Positions 8,168 through 17,197 are shown, counted from the stretch's first letter. The stretch is DNA of 64,000 nucleotides from Planctomycetota bacterium (GCA_022705325.1 JAKJER010000002.1:188891-252890); one strand, 5' to 3'. The notes: generated by a model from the sequence alone, not told the origin. Numbers and translations are program-made.

Positions 8168-8932
8168 ATGGAACAGGAAGTCCTCATCATGCCGTGCCTG
8201 GACATGCAGAACGGACGCGTCGTCAAGGGAATCCACTTCGTGGACATTCGCGACGCGGGCGACCCGGTCCAGGCCGCCCAGGCCTACTGCCAGGCCGGCG
8301 CCGACGAGTTGGCCATGCTCGACATCACCGCCACCGTCGAGGGGCGGCGGACCATGGTTGACGTCGTCCGCAAGGTCGCCCAGGTCGCGACCGTCCCGTT
8401 CACTGTCGGCGGCGGCATCGGCGACGCCGCCGCGGCGGCCGCCGTCCTCGAAGCGGGCGCCGACAAGATCTCCACCAGCTCGGCCGCCTTCCGAAAGCCC
8501 GAGTTGATCCCCGAGTTGATCCGCGAGTTCGGCGCCGACAAGGTCACCGTCGCCATCGACGTGGACCAGAACGACAAGATGCCCTCGGGCTACGAGGTCT
8601 ACATCGACGGCGGGCGGACCGCTACCGGCAGCGACGCCCTCGAGTGGGCCAGGCGGGTGGACGGGTTCGGCGTCCCCGTCATCCTGCCCACCAGCAAGGC
8701 CGGCGACGGCGCCCGCACAGGCTTCGACCTGCCGGTCATCCGGGCGATGGCCGGCGCGGTCGCCGCCCGCGTCGTCGCCTCAGGCGGGGCCGGAAAGCTC
8801 GAGCACTTCGTGGAGGCCGTCCAAGCCGGTGCGACCATCCTGTTGGCCGCCAGCGTGTTCCACTTCGGCCTCATCCAGATCCCCGAACTCAAGGCGTATC
8901 TCAAGGCGCAAGGCCTCACCGTCCGAGCCTGA
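8168..8932 (+). CDS. hisF: HisF-like imidazole glycerol phosphate synthase cyclase subunit
   Basis: This 254-residue TIM barrel matches HisF, which cyclises PRFAR using ammonia from HisH in histidine synthesis. Catalytic Asp12 (MPCLDMQNGRVVKG) and Asp131 (VAIDVD) are present, as are the phosphate-binding FTVGGGI and SGGAGKLEHF segments and the end AASVFHFGLIQIPELK. The usual TSxDRDGTKxGYD loop is replaced by TSKAGDGARTGFD (175-187), removing an acidic residue and a basic one. No hisH or other his gene is nearby. A GTG lies in frame at 8165, but ATG 8168 behind AGGAGAGAG is preferred. It is cotranscribed with the GMP-synthase half and ends at a strong terminator. It may be a specialised paralogue. 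Confidence 0.8.
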   Translation: MEQEVLIMPCLDMQNGRVVKGIHFVDIRDAGDPVQAAQAYCQAGADELAMLDITATVEGRRTMVDVVRKVAQVATVPFTVGGGIGDAAAAAAVLEAGADKISTSSAAFRKPELIPELIREFGADKVTVAIDVDQNDKMPSGYEVYIDGGRTATGSDALEWARRVDGFGVPVILPTSKAGDGARTGFDLPVIRAMAGAVAARVVASGGAGKLEHFVEAVQAGATILLAASVFHFGLIQIPELKAYLKAQGLTVRA

Positions 8933-8954
8933 GCAAGCCGCCGAGCCGCCCTCC

Positions 8955-8983
8955 GAACCGCCCGGGTGACCGGGCGGTTCTTT
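8955..8983 (+). terminator. Rho-independent terminator after the guaA/hisF-like pair
   Basis: A perfect 11-bp stem (8955-8965 with 8970-8980) closes a GTGA loop and is followed by TTT. It lies 23 bases after the HisF-like stop and just before the next gene's promoter. Confidence 0.85.
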
Positions 8984-8998
8984 GCGCGCGTTTGTGCC

Positions 8999-9034
8999 TT
9001 GACAGTTCGACCGGGCGGGCGTAATGTAGTACAT
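8999..9034 (+). promoter_or_regulatory. Strong sigma70-like promoter with ATGTANTACAT palindrome
   Basis: TTGACA (8999-9004), a 17-base spacer and TAATGT (9022-9027) precede the PEP-CTERM gene by about 50 bases. An 11-bp palindrome, ATGTA-G-TACAT (9024-9034), overlaps the -10 and covers the likely start site. The same palindrome occurs at the same place in the next gene's promoter (11561-11571), which suggests a shared operator. Confidence 0.75.
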
Positions 9035-9076
9035 AATCACATCCGGTTTCCGGGATCTCAGCGGAAAGGACGGAAC

Positions 9077-11476
9077 ATGACGAGGCACGAAACGGACGGG
9101 TCGGCGGTCTTGGGTCCGGGCGGAAGGCCTTGCGCCTCACGTTCAGCCGTCATCGGGACACTGCTGCTCATAGCGACTTGCGGGGTGGCCGTCGTTCCCG
9201 CACGCGCGGGCCTGCTGACCGCCTGGGAGTTCGAGGCCGCGGACGTTTCCGGGTCGAGCGTGGCCGCCACAGGCGGAATCGTCGCCACCGGCGACGCGCG
9301 GTACACGGGCAGCCTCCAGGGCAACGCCGCCGTCTCCGCCGGCGCGATGCAGTTGGACGGCACGAACAGCTACCTCCAGTTCGGCAACAACCTGACGGAA
9401 CTGCGCGGCATGGCCACGATGACCCTGTCGGCCTGGGTCAAGCCCGGCGACTCGTCGACCGCCCTTCGCCGGATTGTCGAGCACGAGGACAATTTCTACT
9501 TCTGGCAGGAGTCGGGCAAGTATCGCTATACAACCCACGGCACCGGGGGCGACAGCCAGGCCGCCTCGACGACCGCACCGGCGGCCGGCGCCTGGCAACA
9601 CGTGCTGGCGGTCTACCAGGGCGGCCAGCCGGCGGCCATCTACGTCAACGGCGTGCTGGAAGACACCAGCGGCAACCAGGCGAACATGCCCGGCGCCACG
9701 CAGACCTTCCAGATCGGCGCGCGGCGAAGCGCGTCCGGGACGGCGAGCAACTTCTTCAACGGCGAGATGGACGACGTGGCCATCTACAGCGGTTCGTTGC
9801 GGAGCGACGAGATCTCCGCCCTGGCCGGCGGAGGGGTCTATGCCAACCGCACCAGCCCGACCGTCCTGGCGGCCGCCCAGGCGGCCCAGCCGGTGATCCT
9901 GGCCGACCGCACGCCTAACCCCGCCTTCGGCGCCTTCCAGGTATGGCTGAAGGCCGACGCCGGCGTCTTCGCGGACTCCGCGGGAACCACCCCGGCCGCC
10001 GACGGGGCGCCCGTGCTCCGGTGGGACGACCAGACCGGGCACAACAACAACGCCCTCCGCTCCGGCTCCGGCGGCAACATGACCCTGGCTGCCACCGGGA
10101 TCGGCGCCATGCCGGCCGTCTCCCTCGCCGGCGGGACCAGCGCCGACTTCCTCCAGATTCCCACCTACGGCCCGAACGACAACGACGACCTGACCGTATT
10201 CGTCGTGGCCAAGGCCGACGCCCAGACCAGCGGCGGGTCGGCCATTCGTCCCCTGATCTTCTCGGGAGGCCCGTCCTACGGCGCCGGCGCGTTCGCCATC
10301 TCCACGTCGAGGTCGGACGCGGGCGGCCCGGACGCCCTGGGCTACTTCGGGCGCAACTACAATCCCAGCCCCCCCTACGACGAGTTCACCAAGACCACCG
10401 ACGCCAACAACTTCGGCGACGCTCAGGGGCACGTCATCAGCCTCGTGCTGTCCGGCGCGTCGGGCGGGGGCAACGGCACGTTCACCGGCTACTACGACGG
10501 CCTGGCCAAGGAGACCCACGACGGGGCGACCAACAACCCCTCCAACGGGTCCGTCCAGATCGGCGGCGACCCGGGCGACACCACCCGCCGCTTCGCGGGC
10601 GACCTCGCCGAGGTCCTGGTGTACGAAACGGCCCTGACGCCGCGCCAGCGACGCCAGGTCGAGACGTACCTTGTGGACAAGTACATGGCCGCCGCCTCGC
10701 CGCAGGTGCTGGCCCACTGGGACTTCAACGACCGCGACCCGGGCAGCGGCTCGTTCGACACCATGCGCCTGGTCGACTCCAGCGGCAACGGACGGGACGC
10801 CTTCGCCGGCGGCGGGGCCAATCCGCCGACGTTCGTGGCGGGCGGTCCCTATGAGGGCGCCCGCTCCGCCCTGCATCTGACCTCCACCCGCGACTGTGCC
10901 ATCTTCCGCGACGGCTTCATCTTCGGAGACGGCGGCCCGGCCGCCGGCAGCGACATCAACTTCGGCGCCGGCGACAGCTTCACTATCGAGACCTACTTCC
11001 GCACCAGCATGACCAGCGGCGCGGGAGCGCTGGTTTCCAAGGACGTGGGATCCCACCAGCCCTCGTGGTGGCTGCGGGTGAACAACGGCGCGTTGCAGTT
11101 CCTGATCTCCGACGGTCCGCAGGAGCCCTCGATCTGGGCCACCGACTTCCCCGTGGCCGACGGCGAATGGCACCACGTGGCCGCCGTCCGCGACGCCGAC
11201 ATGGACCTGCTCCGCCTGTACCTCGACTACGAGTTGATCGCGACGGTGCTGGACACGACCACGCTCGGCCTGTCCAACGGCAACGACATCCGCATCGGGG
11301 AGTTCAACAGCGGCAGCTTGCAGTTCCTCGGCGACATCGACTACGTGCGGATTTCCGCCGGCGCGCTCACCAGCTCGCAGTTCATCCAGCCGGGCGTGCC
11401 CGAGCCGGCTACGCTGCTGCTGCTGGTCTGCGGGCTGACGGGCCTGGCCGGGCGGATCAGACGGCGGACGCGATAG
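9077..11476 (+). CDS. Secreted multi-LamG protein with PEP-CTERM anchor
   Basis: This 799-residue extracytoplasmic protein has an N-terminal signal peptide (hydrophobic segment about 24-44, ending VPARA). It then has a concanavalin-type LamG domain (about 45-245), a second LamG-like unit introduced by FQVWLKADAGVFAD (about 280-530), a third starting VLAHWDFNDRDPG (about 540-770), and a C-terminal sorting signal: VPEPATLLLLVCGL plus an arginine-rich end. PEP-CTERM proteins are processed by exosortase, usually for surface or EPS attachment. The ATG at 9077 with GGAAAGGA upstream is chosen over an earlier in-frame GTG because it begins the signal peptide. A carbohydrate-binding role is likely but the ligand is unknown. 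Transcription is from the promoter at 8999-9034. Confidence 0.85.
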   Translation: MTRHETDGSAVLGPGGRPCASRSAVIGTLLLIATCGVAVVPARAGLLTAWEFEAADVSGSSVAATGGIVATGDARYTGSLQGNAAVSAGAMQLDGTNSYLQFGNNLTELRGMATMTLSAWVKPGDSSTALRRIVEHEDNFYFWQESGKYRYTTHGTGGDSQAASTTAPAAGAWQHVLAVYQGGQPAAIYVNGVLEDTSGNQANMPGATQTFQIGARRSASGTASNFFNGEMDDVAIYSGSLRSDEISALAGGGVYANRTSPTVLAAAQAAQPVILADRTPNPAFGAFQVWLKADAGVFADSAGTTPAADGAPVLRWDDQTGHNNNALRSGSGGNMTLAATGIGAMPAVSLAGGTSADFLQIPTYGPNDNDDLTVFVVAKADAQTSGGSAIRPLIFSGGPSYGAGAFAISTSRSDAGGPDALGYFGRNYNPSPPYDEFTKTTDANNFGDAQGHVISLVLSGASGGGNGTFTGYYDGLAKETHDGATNNPSNGSVQIGGDPGDTTRRFAGDLAEVLVYETALTPRQRRQVETYLVDKYMAAASPQVLAHWDFNDRDPGSGSFDTMRLVDSSGNGRDAFAGGGANPPTFVAGGPYEGARSALHLTSTRDCAIFRDGFIFGDGGPAAGSDINFGAGDSFTIETYFRTSMTSGAGALVSKDVGSHQPSWWLRVNNGALQFLISDGPQEPSIWATDFPVADGEWHHVAAVRDADMDLLRLYLDYELIATVLDTTTLGLSNGNDIRIGEFNSGSLQFLGDIDYVRISAGALTSSQFIQPGVPEPATLLLLVCGLTGLAGRIRRRTR

Positions 11477-11532
11477 CCGCGCCGCCCCCGCCTCTGGCGC
11501 CGAGGCGAGGGACGGAATTTCCCGTCTCCGCG

Positions 11533-11571
11533 TTGACAGCGGGCTTGTGGGGCCGGTAATATGTACTACAT
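11533..11571 (+). promoter_or_regulatory. Strong sigma70-like promoter of the pseudopilin gene, same palindrome
   Basis: TTGACA (11533-11538), an 18-base spacer and TAATAT (11557-11562) precede the pseudopilin ATG by about 30 bases. The palindrome ATGTA-C-TACAT lies at 11561-11571, overlapping the -10 by two bases, as in the upstream PEP-CTERM promoter. Confidence 0.75.
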
Positions 11572-11593
11572 AACTGGCCACCCGGAGCCGCCG

Positions 11594-12370
11594 ATGAGCG
11601 CCGAGCCCGTCAATGCGACAACCCGATCGATCCCAGCCGGCCGGGCTTTCACGCTGGTCGAGTTGCTCGTCGTGGTGGCCCTGGCATGCCTGCTGCTGGC
11701 CATGCTGACCCCCTCTCTCCAGCGGGCACGCGAGAGCAGCCGAACGGTCATTTGCGGCTCCAACCTTCGCCAACTCGGCAACGGGGTGGCCGCCTACCGC
11801 GCCACCTACAAGAACTCCTACATGCCCAACAAGCTCAACGGCAGCGGCAGCGTGTTCATGTGGGCCGGAAAACGCGGCGGGCCGGGAACCGGCTACGACG
11901 GCTACGGCGCCGACATCCGCTGGGTCAACCGCTTCGTCGGCGGGCCGTACAAGCGCGACGACGAGGTCCCGATCTGCCACTGCCCCAGCGACCCCTGGCT
12001 CTACGACTACTTCGGCAGCTCCTACGCGGCCAACAACGCCCACAGCACCGAGGCCCGCTTCCCCCGCAGCAACCTGGCCAAGGACGACAACGTCGTCCAC
12101 GCCAGCGGATGCCTCTCGGCCGAGAGGGTCCAGTACCCCGGCCTGTGGGTGGTGGCGGCCGAGCACGGCGCCAATCACTGGGCCTGGGACGACGCCAACC
12201 GGTACATGCCCGGCCGCGAGTACACTCATCATGCCCAGGAGTCCCAGGACCGCCTGGTGGACGACGCCAGCCCGTTCAACCTCCTGTTGGCCGACGGGCA
12301 CGCCGGCTTGATGACCGTCGTGTACGTGGGCGTCCTGGACGCCGATACGTACCGCTACGACTATCGCTGA
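11594..12370 (+). CDS. Type IV pilin-like (pseudopilin, DUF1559-like) protein
   Basis: This 258-residue protein has a type III prepilin leader: GRAFTLVELLVVVALACLLLAML (about 17-40), cut before Phe by prepilin peptidase, with Glu at position 5 of the mature chain. Beyond the N-terminal helix it has the planctomycete H-X9-DG style end seen as LLADGHAGLMTV (about 233-245). Such proteins are abundant in Planctomycetota; most are not known to form pili. The ATG at 11594 has GGAG 6 bases upstream; an upstream in-frame ATG at 11561 lies inside the promoter and is rejected. It shares a promoter palindrome with the preceding PEP-CTERM gene, suggesting coregulation. Confidence 0.85.
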   Translation: MSAEPVNATTRSIPAGRAFTLVELLVVVALACLLLAMLTPSLQRARESSRTVICGSNLRQLGNGVAAYRATYKNSYMPNKLNGSGSVFMWAGKRGGPGTGYDGYGADIRWVNRFVGGPYKRDDEVPICHCPSDPWLYDYFGSSYAANNAHSTEARFPRSNLAKDDNVVHASGCLSAERVQYPGLWVVAAEHGANHWAWDDANRYMPGREYTHHAQESQDRLVDDASPFNLLLADGHAGLMTVVYVGVLDADTYRYDYR

Positions 12371-12478
12371 GGCTGCGGTCCGCTCGCGGCTGGGCATGAC
12401 TCGCCAACGAACCAGCACCGCCGGAACCGGCGCGTGCGGCGGGACGGGTCGCCGAGACAACACCTGCAAGGAGACATT

Positions 12479-13609
12479 ATGAAACTAGTCGCGTGCCTGC
12501 TCGCCGTCGCCCTGGTATCGGCGCCCGCTCGAAGCGACCCGCCGCGGGGCTATACCGTCCCGCTGATTGACCTGTCCGCCCGTCAGGACCTCCAGGTCGT
12601 TGTCGACCGCGAGAAGGGCCAGTACCTCGGGCACGTGACTACCGTGCTGCTGGAGGACGGCAAGACCATGATCGCCGTCTATCCCAAGGGCCATGGGCGC
12701 GGGGCCATCGTCATGAAGCGGAGCGACGATGGGGGAAAGACCTGGTCCGACCGCCTGCCAACGCCCAAGAGCTGGGCTACTTCCCTGGAGGTCCCCACCC
12801 TCTATCGCACCGTCGATCCCAAAGGGGTCAAGCGACTCATCATGTTTTCCGGGCTGTATCCCATCCGCCTGGCCGTCAGCGAGGACGACGGCAAGGCCTG
12901 GTCCGAGTTGAAACCCATCGGCGACTACGGCGGCATCGTCGCCTGCGGCGACTGCGTCCGCGTCGCCGGTGGACGATACCTGGCCTGGTTCCACGACGAC
13001 GGGCGGTTCTTCACCAAGGGCGGCAAGCGGGCCGGGACGTTCCTGGTCTACCAGATCGAGTCGGCCGACGGCGGGCTCACCTGGTCCGCGCCGCGCGTCA
13101 TCGCCACCCATGCCCAGGCCCATCTCTGCGAGCCCGGCGTCGTCCGCTCCCCGGACAGGAAGCAACTGGCCATGTGCTTCCGCGAGAACAGCCGCAAGTT
13201 CAACGGCTTCGTCATCTTCAGCAACGACGAGGGCGCCACCTGGAGCCAGCCGCGCCTCCTGCCCGGCGCACTGACCGGCGACCGACACACGCTCCGCTAC
13301 GCGAAAGACGGGCGCCTGGTCTGCGTATTCCGCGACACCACGCTCGAATCGCCCACCAAGGGCGACTTCGTCGCGTGGGTCGGGACGTACGAGGACATCG
13401 TCGCAGGCCGCGAGGGCCAGTACCGCGTCCGCCTGGGCGACAACACAAAGGGAGGCGACTGCGGGTACCCCGGTCTGGAGGTTCTCCCCGACGGAACGAT
13501 CGTCGCGACGACCTACGGACACTGGACTCAGGGCCAGCAACCGTATATCGTGAGCTTCCGCTTCCGCCTGGACGAGATCGACAAACTGGCCCAGGCTCGG
13601 AAGCAATAG
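12479..13609 (+). CDS. Exported sialidase-like Asp-box (BNR) beta-propeller protein
   Basis: This 376-residue protein has a short signal peptide (MKLVACLLAVALVSAPARS) and at least four Asp boxes (SDDGGKTW, SEDDGKAW, SADGGLTW, SNDEGATW), typical of six-bladed sialidase propellers. Unlike the GH33 gene at 50148-51281 no clear RIP motif is visible, so hydrolytic activity on sialosides is uncertain. It is followed 13 bases later by the kelch/symporter fusion and then by nanA, which favours a role in releasing or handling sialic acid. The ATG follows AAGGAGAC, a good ribosome-binding site. Confidence 0.75.
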   Translation: MKLVACLLAVALVSAPARSDPPRGYTVPLIDLSARQDLQVVVDREKGQYLGHVTTVLLEDGKTMIAVYPKGHGRGAIVMKRSDDGGKTWSDRLPTPKSWATSLEVPTLYRTVDPKGVKRLIMFSGLYPIRLAVSEDDGKAWSELKPIGDYGGIVACGDCVRVAGGRYLAWFHDDGRFFTKGGKRAGTFLVYQIESADGGLTWSAPRVIATHAQAHLCEPGVVRSPDRKQLAMCFRENSRKFNGFVIFSNDEGATWSQPRLLPGALTGDRHTLRYAKDGRLVCVFRDTTLESPTKGDFVAWVGTYEDIVAGREGQYRVRLGDNTKGGDCGYPGLEVLPDGTIVATTYGHWTQGQQPYIVSFRFRLDEIDKLAQARKQ

Positions 13610-13622
13610 GACTCTCGATGCG

Positions 13623-16244
13623 ATGATGACCGCGAACGAAACCGGCCGGCTCTTCCCGTTGCGGAAGGCGATGATCCTGGCAGTCCTGCTGACTTCCGCG
13701 CCGCTCTGGGCGGCCGAGGACCAGGCCAGGACGGACGACCTGCCCCCCCTGCCGGACAAGCTGGGCTTCGCGGGGCCGCTGGCGGGCGTGTCTAAAGGCG
13801 CGCTGCTGGTGGGCGGAGGGGCCAATTTCCCCGAGGCCGTCTGGGGCGAGGGGACCAAGACCTGGCACGACGGCCTGTTCGTGCTCGCAGCGGACGCCAA
13901 GGAGTGGAAGAGCGGCTTTCGACTGCCCCGCAAGCTCGCCTACGGCGTTTCGGCCACCGTTCCCCAGGGCATCATCTGCGCGGGCGGCTCGGACAGCGAG
14001 CGGGCCTACGCCGACGCCTTCCTGCTCCAGTGGACCGGACAGGATGTCCGCATCATCCCCCTGCCGCCGCTGCCCGCCCCGCGGGCGGCCGCCGCCGGAG
14101 CGGTGCTCAAGGGCTACCTCTACGTGGCCGGCGGACAGACCGCCACCGCCGAGACCGAGGTCGCCAACACGTTCTGGCGCCTCAAGCTGCCGGATGCGAA
14201 GGAGACGAACCCCTGCTGGGACCAGCTCAAATGGGAACAGTTGGAGAGCTGGCCCGGTCCGCCCCGCTCGCAGGCCGTCGCCGCCGCCCAGGCCGGCAAG
14301 TTCCACCTCTTCAGCGGGTTCGACCTGACCCAGGCCGAGGGCGACGACAAGCCGCGCCGACGCTATCTCAACGACGCCTACAGCTACGACCCCGCCCGCA
14401 AGCAGTGGAAGCGGCTGGCGGACGTGCCCGCGCCGGCCGTCGCCGCCGCCCCGGCCGCCGCCTGCGGCGAGTCGCACATCCTGATCCTGGGCGGGCACGA
14501 CGGCACGCTGGACACCCAGATTCCCGTTCTCAAGGATCGCTGGCCGGGCTTCCGCAAGCAGGTGCTTGCGTACCACACCATCACCGACACCTGGACGCCG
14601 ATGGGCGAGTTGCCCATGGGCCTGGTGACCAGCCCGGCCGTCTGGTGGCAGGGACGCATCATCGTTCCGGGCGGCGAGGTCCGGCCCCGCGTACGCACGC
14701 CCCAGTTGCTCACCTTCAAGCCGCGCACCGTGCAGCGCGATTTCTTCAGCCTGGACTACGTGGTCCTGGGTGGCTACCTGGTGCTGCTGGTGGGCGTGGG
14801 CATCTACTTCTCGCGCCGCGAGAAGACCACCGAGGACTACTTCATCGGCGGCAAGCGGGTGCCCTGGTGGGCGGCCGGGCTGAGCATCTTCGGCACGCAG
14901 CTCAGCTCGATCAGCTTCATGGCCATCCCCGCCAAGGTCTACGACACCGACTGGGCGTACTTCCTGTCGGCCGTCGCCATCGTGCTGGTGCTGCCCCTGG
15001 TCGTCTACTTTTACCTGCCGTTCTTTCGCCGCCTGAACATCACCAGCGCCTACGAGTACCTGGAGCGGCGCTTCCACGTGACGGTGCGGATGTTCGGCAG
15101 CGCGGCGTTCATCCTGTTCCAGGCCGGGCGGATGACCATCGTGCTGTTCCTGCCCGCGCTGGCACTGTCGGCGGTGACGGGGGTGGACATCCGCCTGGCC
15201 ATCGTGGTCATGGGCGTGTTGACCACGCTGTACACGGTGCTGGGGGGCATCGAGGCGGTGATCTGGACCGACGTGCTCCAGGTCGTCGTGCTGGTGGGCG
15301 GGGCGCTGGCCTGCCTGGTGGCGGTGGTGTTCGGCGTGGGCGGCGGGCTGGATCACGTGCTCCACCTGGCCCAGGCGAACAACAAGCTCTCCTGGGGCGA
15401 GTGGAGCTGGGATTACACCTTCCCGGTCGTCTGGGTCGTCCTGGTCGGCGCGATCTTCCAGAGCCTCAGCAGCTACTCCGCCGACCAGACCGTCATCCAG
15501 CGATACCTCACCACCTCCACGCAGAAGCAGGCCGCCCGGGCCATCTGGACCAACGCGGTGATCGTCGTTCCGGTTTCGCTGTTGTGGTTCGCACTGGGCA
15601 CGGCCCTGTACGCGTTCTACAAGATCCACCCGGCCGAGCTGGACGTCACGCTCAAGACCGACCAGATCCTGCCCCTGTTCATCGCCAACGAGCTGCCGGC
15701 CGGGCTGACCGGGCTGGTGATCGCGGCGCTGTTCGCGGCGGCGATGTCCACGCTGGACAGCTCCATGAACAGCATCTCGACGGCCTTCGTGACCGACTTC
15801 TACCGGCGTCTGCGCCCGCGGACCAGCGACCGCACCTGCCTGAACCTGGCCCGCGGCCTGACGCTGCTGCTGGGCGTGGCGGCCACCGGAACCGCCCTGT
15901 GGATGGCCGCCAACCAGGAGCGGATCCGCTCCCTGTGGGACGCCTACATGTCGATCCTGGGCCTGCTGATGGGCGTGCTGGCGGGGCTGTTCGCCCTGGG
16001 CATCTTCACCCGGCGCGCCAACTGGATCGGCGCGCTGGTCGGAGCGGTCGGCGGGGCGGGCATCCTCTATTACGTCCAGCAGACCCGCCTGCACTTCTTC
16101 CTCTATGCCGGCGTCGGCGTCGGCGCCTGTTTCGGCGTGGGGTACCTCGCCAGCCTGCTCATGCCGCGAGTCCGGCGGACCACCGAGGGCCTCACCGTTT
16201 TCACCATGCCGCCCGCCGAGGACACACCCAGCCCGGGCGCGTGA
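13623..16244 (+). CDS. Kelch/mutarotase-like domain fused to a sodium:solute symporter (NanM-NanT type)
   Basis: This 873-residue fusion begins with a signal-like segment and a kelch beta-propeller (about 35-345) resembling N-acetylneuraminate epimerase NanM. The repeats include LYVAGGQTA, ILGGHDGTL and IIVPGGEVR. From about residue 375 it is a solute:sodium symporter (SSS) with about 13 membrane segments: LDYVVLGGYLVLLVGVGIYF, the TTEDYFIGGKRVPWW signature and FAAAMSTLDSSMNSISTA near the Na+ site. The propeller should sit in the periplasm and present beta-Neu5Ac or a related sugar to the transporter. It lies between a sialidase-like gene and nanA, so sialic acid uptake is the likely role. 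Other sugars cannot be excluded. Confidence 0.85.
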   Translation: MMTANETGRLFPLRKAMILAVLLTSAPLWAAEDQARTDDLPPLPDKLGFAGPLAGVSKGALLVGGGANFPEAVWGEGTKTWHDGLFVLAADAKEWKSGFRLPRKLAYGVSATVPQGIICAGGSDSERAYADAFLLQWTGQDVRIIPLPPLPAPRAAAAGAVLKGYLYVAGGQTATAETEVANTFWRLKLPDAKETNPCWDQLKWEQLESWPGPPRSQAVAAAQAGKFHLFSGFDLTQAEGDDKPRRRYLNDAYSYDPARKQWKRLADVPAPAVAAAPAAACGESHILILGGHDGTLDTQIPVLKDRWPGFRKQVLAYHTITDTWTPMGELPMGLVTSPAVWWQGRIIVPGGEVRPRVRTPQLLTFKPRTVQRDFFSLDYVVLGGYLVLLVGVGIYFSRREKTTEDYFIGGKRVPWWAAGLSIFGTQLSSISFMAIPAKVYDTDWAYFLSAVAIVLVLPLVVYFYLPFFRRLNITSAYEYLERRFHVTVRMFGSAAFILFQAGRMTIVLFLPALALSAVTGVDIRLAIVVMGVLTTLYTVLGGIEAVIWTDVLQVVVLVGGALACLVAVVFGVGGGLDHVLHLAQANNKLSWGEWSWDYTFPVVWVVLVGAIFQSLSSYSADQTVIQRYLTTSTQKQAARAIWTNAVIVVPVSLLWFALGTALYAFYKIHPAELDVTLKTDQILPLFIANELPAGLTGLVIAALFAAAMSTLDSSMNSISTAFVTDFYRRLRPRTSDRTCLNLARGLTLLLGVAATGTALWMAANQERIRSLWDAYMSILGLLMGVLAGLFALGIFTRRANWIGALVGAVGGAGILYYVQQTRLHFFLYAGVGVGACFGVGYLASLLMPRVRRTTEGLTVFTMPPAEDTPSPGA

Positions 16245-16276
16245 AATCAGAACGTAGAATCGAGAGTTTCAAACCC

Positions 16277-17197
16277 ATGACCACCCAACTGTTGACCGGC
16301 CTCGTCTCCGCACCGTTCACCCCCATGCATGTCGACGGTTCGCTGAACCTTGACGCGATCGCCCCCTATGCCGACCTGCTGACCCGCAACGGTGTCAGCG
16401 GCGCGTTCATCTGCGGCACGACGGGCGAGAGCCTCTCGCTCACGCTCGACGAGCGGGTGGAGATCGCCCAGGAGTGGGTGTCCGCGGCGCGGGACGAGCT
16501 GAAGGTCATCGTCCACGTCGGCGGGACGTGCCTGGCCGACTGCCAAACCCTCGCCCGTGAGGCCCAGGACGCCGGCGCCGCCGCCATCGGGGTGATGGCC
16601 CCCTGCTTCTTCAAGCCCCCGGACGTCCAGGCCCTGGTGGACTGGTGCCAGGCCATCGCCTCGGCCGGGCCGAACCTGCCCTTCTACTTCTACCACCTCC
16701 CCTCCATGACGGGCGTTAGCTTCGCGATGGCCGACTTCCTGCCCCAGGCGGCCGGGCGGATCCCGTCGCTGGCGGGCGTCAAGTTCACCTACGAGGACCT
16801 CGACGACTATCAGCGATGCCTGGCCTTTGACGGCGGGCGACTCAACGTCCTCTTCGGTCGTGACGAGATCCTCGTCCAGGCCTTGCGCCTGGGCGCTCGC
16901 GGGGCCGTCGGCAGCACCTACAACTTCGCCCCGGGCCTGTACAAGCGAATCATCGCCGCCCACGAAGCGGGCGACTCCGCGACGGCCGACGCCCTCCAGA
17001 AGCGGGCCGTCGACATGATCGACACCTGCATTCGCGCCAGCCGCTCCGGCACGCCGGCATTCAAGGCGGTGATGAAGATGATCGGCCTGGACTGCGGCCC
17101 GGCCCGCCTGCCCCTTCGACCCCTGAGCGACGATGAGGCGGAGCGGCTCCGCGACCAGCTCCAGGCGTTGGGCTTCTTCGAGTACTGCGCCCGCTAG
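16277..17197 (+). CDS. nanA: N-acetylneuraminate lyase (DapA/NanA family)
   Basis: This 306-residue cytosolic class I aldolase of the dihydrodipicolinate synthase superfamily should split N-acetylneuraminate into ManNAc and pyruvate. Visible residues are GTTGES (47-52) for carboxylate binding, catalytic Tyr139 in FYFYHLPSMTGV, Schiff-base Lys169 in AGVKFTYEDL, and GRDEILVQALRLGARGAVGSTYNF. The HLPSMTGV context matches NanA better than DapA (which has YNVPGRT). It follows the symporter by 32 bases; the ATG has only a weak GAGAG upstream. Length is normal. The next gene begins 128 bases later. Confidence 0.88.
   Translation: MTTQLLTGLVSAPFTPMHVDGSLNLDAIAPYADLLTRNGVSGAFICGTTGESLSLTLDERVEIAQEWVSAARDELKVIVHVGGTCLADCQTLAREAQDAGAAAIGVMAPCFFKPPDVQALVDWCQAIASAGPNLPFYFYHLPSMTGVSFAMADFLPQAAGRIPSLAGVKFTYEDLDDYQRCLAFDGGRLNVLFGRDEILVQALRLGARGAVGSTYNFAPGLYKRIIAAHEAGDSATADALQKRAVDMIDTCIRASRSGTPAFKAVMKMIGLDCGPARLPLRPLSDDEAERLRDQLQALGFFEYCAR

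Noticed and set aside
11561..11593. Upstream ATG start of the pseudopilin gene
   Set aside because: It would lie within the -10 and start-site region of the promoter and lacks a ribosome-binding site; ATG 11594 has GGAG.
9143..12469. A minus-strand open frame of about 1100 codons opposite the PEP-CTERM and pseudopilin genes
   Set aside because: It is antisense to genes with clear signal, LamG and prepilin motifs. Its translation is low-complexity Gly/Val/Arg/Ala, as expected from GC-rich third positions.
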